Shown here piece after piece: positions 21,437 to 31,324 of a DNA stretch of 64,000 nucleotides. The DNA lies in the NCBI RefSeq assembly GCF_010015585.1, contig NW_022985076.1, positions 372,001-436,000 on the forward strand, in the 5' to 3' direction. This DNA comes from Eremomyces bilateralis CBS 781.70 (lineage: Eukaryota > Ascomycota > Dothideomycetes > Eremomycetales > Eremomycetaceae). The notes under the pieces were generated by a model that worked only from the letters and a program-made list of their open reading frames with translations, was not told the DNA's origin and made no database searches. A program made the translations under genes and the position numbers. Numbering within the stretch: the first letter of the stretch is position 1; every line of letters begins with the position of its first letter.

Positions 21437-22193
21437 TGACGGCGCTCTCGTACCCCCCACCATATACCTTCACAGCTAATACTCCGCCTGCTTTATTGAC
21501 AGGCACTGGCCATGTTTTCTTCACACACCTCCCTTCCCCAATAAACCCTTGTAATCCCACCTTTCCTTTTTGATATGAATATTGGAGCATATTATCATTC
21601 CTTTGGGTTTCCACCTGGCAACGTGGCATGGGTTTTCTCGGCTGCTCGGCCCCCCCTCATTTGCTCATCATGTGGTCGTGCGTGGACGGTTGGGTGCGCT
21701 CGCATAGAGTTTTGTTTTCCGAGTTGTTTTTTGCTTTCTAGCGTCATCAGGGCCGGTTGGAATGAGGCTGCATATCCGATGTCAGATTGAGCGATCATAC
21801 GGATCCATCGTTCGAGGGCGGGTTCCGCGGGTTCGGGGATTGCGCATCGTTGTTTTTTTAACCACCTATACTTCACGATTTGACTTTGCTCGTGGTTGGG
21901 ATACGGGCTTAATTGGATGACAGCGATAACCTCACCGATCTTCATCTTTACATAGTTGCATTTATGACTCGAGGCTCTATAGAGAATCCACGTCCGTAAT
22001 ATAATCTTCTTCGCCGACGAATCCTGACTCCACCGCTGATTTTTGGGATGAACGCCGGTTCATCTTCCCGGCTGAGACCTGTCTTTCACGAGGGATTTCG
22101 AACCATTATGAACGCATAGCATACAGTATTGCAAATCGACGAACCGATACGCCACCATGACACCGTCTGGCCGCCCCAAAAGAACCCCTTCCA
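21437..22193. other. Convergent intergenic region
   Basis: About 750 bp between the kinase and the SWIB-protein gene, which point at each other. Both 3' untranslated regions must lie here. No gene or repeat is seen. Confidence 0.5.
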
Positions 22194-24073
22194 TCAATGA
22201 ACGCCCCCTCTCCTCGCCACCCACAACCCCACCCCCTCCCTCGCCTCTCGACTCCCCCACACCCCCGTCTCCCCCCCCCTTCTCCACTCTTCCCCGCGCC
22301 CCTCCTCCCCAAACCCAGGCAACTCGCCCATCAAAATCTCCAGATCCCGCGTCTGGCTGCTGATCCAGCGGCGGACGAACCCGACCGGATCGGCGGCCAT
22401 GGCGTCGAAGAAGGCGTGCTTGAGGCGCGACTCGTTGATGGCGCGGACGTTGGCCGCCAGCGCGTCGTCGAGGGCGGCAAGCTGCTGGAGCGTCGGGATG
22501 CTATGGACAGGCGGGGCGTTTCGCATGACGGAGGGCATCGGGACGGGGATGTCGTAGACAGTGTATTTGCCGTAGGTGGCGGGTTGGGGGGTGGAGGAGG
22601 GGGTTGCGTCGGGGGGAGGGGTGGTCGGGCTGCTTTGGTTGATGTAGGCGGCATCGACGCGGATGGTGTAGCGGAGTTCGATGGGGGGGAGGGGCTTGAG
22701 GTGTTTTTGGAGGGTGTCGGCGAGGTGGGGGAAGAAAAGAGTTTCGGTATTGAAAATCTGTCATATCGTCAGCACATGGGGAAGGGGATTCTTGTTGGAT
22801 AGGTCACCCACCGACTGCAGTGCGGCATCGCAGCGGATTCTACGCGATTCTTCATCTTCGGGCAACTTCATGGCTTTCACATACTGCCACAAGCCCATCA
22901 TCACCTCCCCACGATCTGCTTCGTCGGTATCTAATAGACGAGCAAGTTTATCACTGAGACGGAATCGTTCCGGAAACTCGTCCCGCGACAGCTTGATGAT
23001 GATGTTGGCATTCTCATCGCCTTTCCTTTCGAAGTCGAGGAAGTCGAAGTTGGCCGCCTGACCCATCTCGGGCGTCGGTGCGCTCCCTCGAGGAATCTCG
23101 GGACGTTTCCATTCAATCTGGGCGAAGCTGTCTGGGTTGCTTAGGGATCGTGACCGGTCGAACTCGATGACGATCTGTCGGAAGAAATGGGAGAGCTTCG
23201 TCTTAGTAGAAGGAGGTGGTAGGGCTCTTGGTTTGGAGGCCTTTGCCGCGGTGTCTTGATCCATGGCATCGGGATCCTTCTCGTCGTTCGTGGCCTCCTC
23301 ATCCCCCCTTTCGAATGCGTCTTCCTCGTCGAGTAACTTCCCTTCGATCTTGACACGATACGTTCCTTGATTTTCACTGCTAAAATCGAACGCGTCGGCC
23401 TGCATCGCGGTGTCCTGCCAGGGTTGATTCTCGGCGGTATTGGAGACCCAAATGCGCATCGTTCGATAGCGTTTGGCATTATGGGGCACTTCATTCATCT
23501 CCAACCTCTTGCGCACCATGATCGCATCCAGCTGGCGCTCCACCTCCCTCAGTCTCCTATAGCGTTGCGCGCCGTCCCCGATAACGATGTCCTCGACTCC
23601 ATCGGGCAGGCTTCGATCGGTTGGTTTCCGGCTTTGCCTCCATGCTGCCTCGCGGCGCTTATCATCGGCCGCTTTTAGGTTTTGGTGTTGTAGTTGCCCC
23701 GCGTGCGGTTGGGATGGATTTATTTGAGGAGCTCCTAGAAGACGAAAACGATGGTGCAAGTCAGCAAGGCTCCGGTCCTGTTGCGCCTGAGTGCGGATTG
23801 CGGATCTGTCCGTTGGGTAGTGCTGTTGCAAGGAGTGGAGATGATGTCTATGATAGGCCTCCAAGTATTGGTTCCTAGCTAAGGCCTCCATTTTTGCGGC
23901 GATCATCGCCCGTTGGCGAGCCATGGGATCCATGGTATCAGGCGTGTTCGATGATGCTGTTCCGCTGGAAAGGATGTTTTGCGACTGGCGGGTGAAAAGG
24001 AAGTAAACTCACCTGGCCGATGGGAGCGCTGTGGTGGTGGAGCACCCTGGCCATAATTTCGATATTGCTGCAT
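22194..24073 (-). CDS. SWIB-domain subunit of SWI/SNF or RSC remodelling complex (BAF60/Snf12/Rsc6 family)
   Basis: Three reverse-strand exons (24073-24013, 23956-22812, 22757-22194) give 589 residues. The start MQQYRNYGQG is taken because the next upstream ATG meets a stop at once. The order fits the family: a basic Gln/His-rich N-terminus, a middle block with VRKRLEMNEVP and LRIWVSNTAENQPW-like sequence, and LSHFFRQIVIEFDRSR. The SWIB domain follows at about 330-400 (FRLSDKLARLLDTDEADRG, then VMMGLWQYVKAMKL and FFPHLADTLQKHLKP). The tail is helical, with ESRLKHAFFDAMAADPVGFV. It is a structural subunit of an ATP-dependent chromatin remodeller in the nucleus. The last 35 residues (Gly/Glu/Arg) look like read-out of low-complexity sequence. 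Confidence 0.92.
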
Positions 24074-24435
24074 TTGTGGATGTGAATTCACATGCAGTTA
24101 TCCCTTTGTGTTAATGTGTTGATACAATTCACTTGCGCGTGACAGACGTGAATCGCGTTTGCGATTGTCAAACCGACGACGTTGGAGCACCCCTGTCACG
24201 TGGCGGACGCTAAATGATTGGATGCCAAGTCTCCACTCCGCCGCTCCATCCGCCCCTTGCTCTCCTTTCTCCGCTCAATACGAATAGAGGCTGTGATCCC
24301 CATGCTGAGCAGCCAAAGCTCAGATTCAAAAGATTTGTTGTTGCCTAGTAGACCGAATTCTGTATTCTGTAGTTGTCTCTCAGAGTCCATTACTCTCATG
24401 TTTACGGAGTTAATCCTTCGGATCGCGAATGTGTC
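24074..24435. other. Divergent promoter region, SWIB gene / CorA-like gene
   Basis: Only about 360 bp separate the two start codons, so the promoters are shared or closely packed. A GACGTTGG/CACGTGGC stretch lies at 24178-24203. No other feature is seen. Confidence 0.5.
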
Positions 24436-26582
24436 ATGACGACCCAAGAACATCTGGTCGATTGGAACGCGGACAGCTATTGGAAGACGCGTCGAATCTC
24501 TCCGCCTCAAATTCTGATCAATGATGTCCGCACGGAACCTTCAAATCAGGGAGGAAGTCATAATATGCAGGAGATGCTGGAAATCAACGAGGTGCTTCCT
24601 TCCACCCTGATTCCGGCCTTACAAAAGCGAGACCAGCTATCGGAGACATTGGACGTTGAATCTCTTACCCCTTATGCTCAAGAGCGACAGCTGCTCTCGA
24701 GGCTTTCACATGAATATGGGTGGATGAACTGCTTGCGTAGCCAAGGTGTTCAAGAATCTGTCGATGATCCAGAGCACTTGCGAAAGCTTCGTTGGATGTA
24801 AGCAGGAACTCGATGCCGAGACCATGGCTTTGCTAACTCAAAGCAGCCATATTTCGAGCAAGTATACTGAGTACTTGCATGGCGTACGTTGCTTTCAGTC
24901 TGATTTATTTCTATTTCTATGTCGAAGGCTTTTCAGTCATCTTTTAGTATTGCAGTTTATGAACCGCATGGGTACAGCAACTTGTATCTCCGCATCTATT
25001 TTCTTATATTTATCTTACATTTGCTTCAAAGCGCTGATTATCCTCCAAGTGTCTCCTAGCCCTGAGCGACTGGACAGGTGATCAATCAAAGCCGTTGCAA
25101 TGCCTTCGTCAACTTGAGGTATGCATCCAGCAAAATGAGCGCTTCTCGAAACATGGGCGGTACTTCGCCCCCTTCTACCAGCCATTAAACGAGAACTTGA
25201 AAGAGGATGCGACTTCAACTGCGGAGTCAGGGCCAATGTTGATTAGCGTACCTTTCCTAGACTGGGGAGTCACGGGAGAATCACCTGCTCTGCGATTCCA
25301 GATCGATCCAAGAGAAGGGTATCAGTCCAGTCGTGGATCATCACATCTTATTCGCTCCATCCTGCAGCATTTCTATCGCTTAGAGGACACAAGCGACCGG
25401 GAACATCATCAGGTATTTTCCAAGCACAAGCCATGGATTAAGAACCGCAACCTAGACCTCCGAATCCGTCGGTGGTACGGGAATTACCCCACAACTTTGA
25501 ACGTGGATGAGCTTTGGATCCTCGTGATCGATTCACGTCATGTTGTCACCTTTTCAACGAACCAGACGTGGAAATCGAGATGGCCTCCCATGCAGCTGAC
25601 TTCCCGAATTGTTGAAATCTCGTTTCGTGGGATCCGTAACAAGTTCTTTACCTCCACCCAACGACAGGAATACGATGCCTTCACCCATGTCGTGGTCACT
25701 CTTGGTGCCGCTGTAGGTCTGCTTCATAGGAGTTTTTGGACCGACTTGGTTTTATGTCTTTCTGACAGATATGCGGGATACCTTGAGCAACTGGTGAGCA
25801 GATCTCACGCCGTTAGGTGATATATCTGACCCAAACAGCAATACCGACTCCACCGTGCCCCAAGTACAAAGCTGGTCATGGACCTCCTCCACGTTCAGGA
25901 AGAGTTGAACATCATTATCAATATAATGCAAAAGCAAATCGATCTCATCACCGCGATACAATCGGAGTGGAAACAGAACAACCTCCTTAACCCAGACCAT
26001 GTTTCTATGAGGAGTCGAGGGACCTCATGCAATTCCATCACGCCATTTCCACCGATGAATCCATTCCGCGCCACCTATGGACAATATTCCTCCTCCACTC
26101 TAACCGACCCATTGTCTCAACTCCTCGAAAACCTTCATTTGGAGTTTGGAGATCTCCGCGACCTCCGCGAGAACAGCAATAATTTGGTCAATCGGACCGT
26201 GCAGTTGGTCAATATCCGTCTCGAAGATCACGGCAAAGCGATTATTGTGTTCACGATTGTCACCATCATCTTCCTGCCTTTGTCATTTGTCACGAGCTTT
26301 TTTGGTATGAATTTTGCGGATATTCGTGAGATCGAGTCAGATCAGAGACTCTTCTGGATTGTTGGCGCATCTTTGACCGTTGCCATCGTTGGTTTTGCCA
26401 TGTTTTTAGCATTCTATGGCAGTTGGGTCTTCGAGAAGTTCACGATTTGGAGAGACGGGATTTCAAATCCCGTCTCGTCGAAGAATAGGTCCCTTGCGCA
26501 TAGAAAAGACCGAACGGCACTGGCCTCTACGGGATTTCGGGTCTTGGATGTAGGAGTATCGGGTACGGATGTTGGAAAATGA
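24436..26582 (+). CDS. CorA-like Mg2+ transporter family protein
   Basis: Five exons are proposed: 24436-24797, 24844-24883, 24956-24983, 25060-25793 and 25839-26582, giving about 635 residues. Exons 1, 4 and 5 are secure; the two tiny middle exons fit phase and splice signals but other choices are possible. The C-terminus has the CorA layout: a long helix (VNRTVQLVNIRLEDHGKAII), then TM1 (VFTIVTIIFLPLSFVTSFFG) ending in GMNFAD, the GMN selectivity motif, then TM2 (WIVGASLTVAIVGFAMFLAF). The large N-terminal region, with W-x-GDQSKP and RRWYGNYP, is that of fungal CorA-like proteins often annotated without a proven substrate. It probably sits in a membrane as an oligomer. Ion selectivity is inferred from family only. 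Confidence 0.82.
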
Positions 26583-27283
26583 CCGCTTCTGCTGACTTGT
26601 CATGGCTTGACCGAGCACTTCGTCACACCAACAGGCGCATACCCGAGTCATTACTTTTCAGAGCTCCGGCATCCAGCAACTGATGCTTCTTGCAGCACCG
26701 GATGCTCTCAACCCGGAATTGCTTAAAGCACATTGGACTTGCGTGAAGAATTCTAGGAGAAAGGTCAACATCGCCCTCCAGGACCTGATTCTCTTTGGAT
26801 CCCAACGTCATTGGCGACTTTCCCGGGCAAGATCCGATACGCCGCATCGAACTTTCTCAACTGCTTCGGGCAACTGCATATCCGCACTCACATATTGAAG
26901 CATTATCTGAGAGATACTTCTGGCGATGCAAACGCCGCGCCGTCAAACCGGGCATGTACATTGCAAAAGCTTCCCACAAATATCGGTGAGAAAAGCGAGT
27001 TTGTACAAAATATGTCACATCCACACACATCGATATTATGCGACCATCCAAGAGCAACAGCGCATCCGTTTCAAACTTTTGTCGTCACTTTTGTTACTGG
27101 GCGTTGTCACGAAGCAATTGAGCGAGGATTGACAAACCAGAGGGACGTACGGTTTGATGAGTCCAGTTGTTGGTCTCTGGAATAGCAAAACTTTTGATCT
27201 TCAGCGCTATATATACGCGTTTCTCGCCCTTCTTGTCACGAGCTAAACCGACCAAAAACCGGCAACACCTAAACCATACCGTC
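26583..27283. other. Intergenic region, CorA-like / CCCH gene
   Basis: About 700 bp. It has several overlapping short open frames on both strands with no recognisable product. The part just before 27284 (TATATATACG near 27209) is likely the CCCH-gene promoter. Confidence 0.5.
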
Positions 27284-29073
27284 ATGGATTCTACCAATCA
27301 GCTCGACATTGCGAAGGTGGTCTATTATATCACTCGCGGCAACGGCATCAATGTTCCTATGGTACCGGTGGACGAGCTCCCTCATTTCTTAGACATCGAA
27401 GGTATTCCCAAGCGACTCGATGCTGATCAGCTCAAATGGTTCAAATTCCTTGACAGGCATCATCATAATCCACCGGATACTCTGTCTGTTACCGTCGGTG
27501 GACAGCCTTTACGAGTTCCAGCCTCGGTAGTTCTCCCGGCAAAGAAGTCATACAATGCCCCCGATGCAGAGATGAATGCGAAGCGAATGGCCGCTGAAGC
27601 TTCGATTCCCAAGGCCAGCACGCAACCGGTCAAGGACGACTGCACTCGAGACAAATCCACTGTCACACTGCCGAAGGATCCAGAGGATGAGTGCAGGGTA
27701 AACCTTCCGCGACTTCTTCACGAACTTCCTGTTAACGCTCCCAGAACATCACCGAGTTCCTCGCCAAACGCGACCCCAAGCTCGCCGCCAGCGTTGGCTA
27801 CATCCCGAAGCGCCCCTTACCACCGTCCGGCAAAGAGCCCGATCCGTCTCGCAAAGAGTATTGCACCTACTGGATCCAGACCGGCGGATGTAGCTTCCTC
27901 CAGCAGGGATGCCTGTACAAACATGAGATGCCGGACAAGGACACACTGGCGAAGATCGGCATTCCGAAGGTCCCGAAATGGTACGTGGACAAGACGGCCG
28001 CCAAGATCCGGTCAAGTTCGACGCTAGAGCAGATCGACGGCCGTAAAGAGCCGGGCACACCCAAGGGACGGGTCATCGAAATCGGGAAGTCCGGTCCGGC
28101 GACGACGAGATCCAGTGTGCCGGATGTGCGATCATCCGGACTGCAACTCAGTCGCTGGGGTCCATTATCTACTAAAGGAACCCAAGCCCGACCCCATGCT
28201 TTGGGTGCGAAAGCGCAGCGCGCGCCATCGATTTCAAACATCTTGGTCGTTGGTCACAATGCTCCTAGGGCCGCTCGCACTGGACAAGACGCGGAGAAGG
28301 GGGCCAGGAAGACTAGCTTTAGCTCGTCGGGATCTTCCTGCGATGCTGATACTCTCCGGGCCACTCCAAACACCAGCCCGCCTCAAGGTGGCCCACTGTT
28401 CGATCTTGGCGACTCGCCTCATCGAGGGACGTTCGTTCCGCCGCACCACTGGACGGTGGGCACGTCGGTCTTCCCGTGCGGCAGAGGACCACTTCACCTG
28501 CAGTCTCGACCGATGTTCTCCCCCGGTGCACCCGATAACCCGACCATGTTCCATGACCGTTCTCCCGCGGGAAACCTCATCGGACTACCCGAGGCACCAA
28601 CACCAACACTGTCCGCCTCCGTTCCTGAGCCGCTTCAACCGTACAGGCAACCCGGCCCCATCGCAGGATCTCAGCCGTCCTCGATCCCTTCGCCACACGG
28701 CCACCTGTCCGCCGACGAAATCGCGTTTATAACCCAGCTTCGCAACCAAGAGTACGGCCTGACTCACCCGGTCCACCACGATCACCGACCCCACCCGCCT
28801 CTGCACCAGTTGGCGCCTGCGTACGCGCCTCTGCCAAGCCCGACACAAGGGAGGGGGCTCCACGGCGGGCGAGCGAGCAAGGGTCGGAATCTGTCCACGT
28901 CGTTGGCCCGGTTCGAGGTGCGTCCGCAACGACCGTTGGGGGTGATCGAGCGGCCGGCGGCGTTTCAGGAGAAGCCATATATGGGCGGGATTTACGCTTC
29001 TGAGCATGCTCCGCACAATTCGGTTCGTTCGGGGGAAAGGGGTGAGGTGTCTGATCTGGAGATGGCCGGGTAG
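27284..29073 (+). CDS. CCCH zinc-finger protein
   Basis: Two exons, 27284-27697 and 27745-29073, give 580 residues; the 47-bp intron is GTAAAC..CCCAG with branch GTTAAC. One zinc finger lies just after the join at about residues 185-210: CTYWIQTGGCSFLQQGCLYK followed by H, spacing C-x8-C-x6-C-x3-H. It is followed by a basic region (KVPKWYVDKTAAKIR). The N-terminal 60 residues (AKVVYYITRGNGINVPMVP) look folded, while the last 350 are Pro/Ser/His/Gly-rich and disordered. CCCH fingers usually bind RNA, and single-finger fungal proteins of this kind are mostly uncharacterised. Reading straight through the intron gives a Ser/Pro/Arg-rich frame, which is a shadow. Confidence 0.82.
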
Positions 29074-29275
29074 TGATGGGCGATGTGTGTGAATCGCCTT
29101 GCAATCTCACCTCAATATATGGATGGAAAATGACGAATAAGTTAACGACATGCACGTTTTTCAGAATGCTTGGGTTTCTTTCAGCAGGGATATCAATATA
29201 CTTAACAAAATACATTGTTCCGATGTAATCCATACCCGCAAGTGAATTTGCCTGCGCCCCTGACCATGCCATCCT

Positions 29276-30978
29276 CTAACTCATCGGCTCATCCGCGACG
29301 TAATGCAAATACGCTCCCAGCAACTTGATCCCCTCCACGTAATTCTTCCGGTCCAACTTCTCGTTTACACTGTGCGCCGCATCCGTGCTACTCCCCATCG
29401 GCAACAGCAGCACGTTCTTCCCCGTTGCCTGTTCGAACGTCAACGTCACCGGGATGCTGCCGCCCTCCCGCGTCAAATCCGGCTTGACCCCCCACACATG
29501 CTCGACCGCCTTCCCGGCCGCCGTGAAGTTCCAGTGACTCGGGCTCGCGACCCACCATTTCCCTGCATGCTGCAGGTACGGCTTGCAGGTGTTCTTGGAG
29601 CCCAACGCGGCGAATACCTTGTTGATGTGCGCGAGGACGAGCGCGTCGACTGCCTCGATCTCCATGTTCGGCACGGTGCGGATGGAGAACTTCCCGGTGA
29701 CCTTGGCGGGGATGACGGTCTTGGCGCCACCGGCGGAGAAAGCGCCCTCGACGCCGTGGACGGAGAGCGAGGGGAAGCGCCAGCGGCCCATGAGGGTGCG
29801 CTCCTTGTTGTCGAAGAGCCCCGTCTTGCTGCCGAGGGATTCGTACAGGTTGTCCATGGTGAAGGCGATGTCTTTGTAGAGGGCCTTCTCCTCGTCGGTC
29901 AGCGGCGCGACCAGGTCGCTGATCCCAGGAATCGCGATGTTTCCGTCGACATCAACCAACGAGCCCAGCACCTTCACCAGATCCGTCATCGGCTCGTGCG
30001 CGGTGCCGCCGAACACACCGGAATGCAAATCCTGCGCGGGCCCACTGATCTCGACGCTGTAGTAATTGCACCCTCTCAACCCATACGTCAAGCAGGGCTT
30101 TTCGGTGCCCAACCAGTAGTTATCCGATATGCACACCGCGTCCGCATCCTTGAAGAACTTCGGCGCCTCCTCCACAATCAGATCATCCAGCCCCTCGCTC
30201 CCATACTCCTCCATACCCTCGAAGCACATCAGCAGATTCACCGGGAACTCCATCCCCGCCTTCTGATGCGCCTCGATCGCGTTCACCCACCCCAGCACCG
30301 GCCCCTTGTCATCCGTGCTGCCCCGCCCGTACATCCGCCCTTTATCATCGACCGTCAGCGTGAACGGGTCGGTCGCCCACCCGTCCTCCTTCAGCGCCGG
30401 CTGCACGTCGTAGTGCCCGTAGACCAGGATCGTGCGCTTGTCGGGGGACGAGCCGTAGCGCGCCAGGATGACGGGGGGGAGGTCGAGGTGCTCTTTGTGC
30501 GGCTGCTTGCCGAGTTCGCGGAGTTCGACTTCGGCACCGAGGGTGCGGAGTTCGGTGGCGAGGAATTCGCCCATCTGAGGGAGGGGTTAGTGTCTATTCC
30601 TATGCATGCTCCGGTGATGAAAGAAGCGCATTCGTAGGGGAGCGTTGCGGTGGCAATTAGGAGATTTACCTTGACAACATCGCCGCGGCGCTCTTCGTCG
30701 GCCGACACGGAGGGGATGGCGACGGCTTTCCGCAGGCGGTCGATGAACGACTCTGCCATGTTGTCCACCGTCGCAAAGTAGTTGTCGAGTTGCGGCGCCA
30801 TTGCTGATTTCGGCTTGTAGAGATACGGCCAGGTGCGGTCGGAGTTTTTCGTCGGATCGGGGGTGCCGGTGGTGCTTTGGCGGAGTTGGAAGGGTCGATA
30901 TGAGACGACGCGGGTCCGAGGAACGTGGAAATGGGAGATTCTAGGAAGACGTGATGGAGAGAAGGGAAAGAGTTTCAT
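29276..30978 (-). CDS. M20 metallodipeptidase, DUG1/CNDP-like (Cys-Gly dipeptidase)
   Basis: Two reverse-strand exons (30978-30670, then 30574-29276) give 535 residues. The body, from an internal Met at about residue 59 (MAPQLDNYFATVDN), is colinear with Dug1: AIPSVSADEERR, VYGHYDVQP (metal His), GRGSTDDKGP, CFEGMEEYGSEG (catalytic and metal Glu), ISDNYW, AQDLHSGVFGGTAHEP and MGSSTDAAHS. Dug1 cleaves Cys-Gly in glutathione breakdown, using two metal ions in the cytosol. The extra 58 N-terminal residues are Arg/Ser/Pro-rich with hardly any acid before residue 41, like a mitochondrial presequence. The gene may therefore make two isoforms from two starts. The 95-bp intron is GTAAAT..CCTCAG. Confidence 0.92.
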
Positions 30979-31324
30979 TGAAAGAGGAGAGTGCGGGGAG
31001 ATGTGGTGAAGTCAGTGGCGGTACAATAGCTTGATAGTGATTAGTGGTAATTACGGAGTATGCAGAAATCTTACAGGAGGTGGGGGGAAGACTGCAAGGG
31101 GAAGGTGAGTTGTCTCGTCTCGTATCAACCGCCAATCCCTACCATAGCGGAGGGTAACATCGGCTCAATGATATCCAATATATCACTTGAACATGCTAGC
31201 TGAATGGAAAATATGGCAATCTGGTTACAAAGTGCTGTTAGAATATAGAAATGTACATGTATCCTCACTACAAGAACGTCGATCGCTATGTTATGGATAA
31301 AAGCACCCGAGCTGGGTGCGGACA
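30979..31324. other. Intergenic region upstream of the dipeptidase gene
   Basis: About 350 bp holding the dipeptidase promoter and the 3' end of the DysF gene. Nothing else is recognised. Confidence 0.5.

Noticed and set aside
22197-22802. 201-codon open frame on the plus strand
   Set aside because: Antisense to the last exon of the SWIB-domain protein, whose sequence is clearly conserved.
29303-30637. 444-codon open frame on the plus strand
   Set aside because: It lies opposite the DUG1-like dipeptidase, whose motifs are complete. The plus-strand product has no relatives and arises from GC-rich codons of the real gene.
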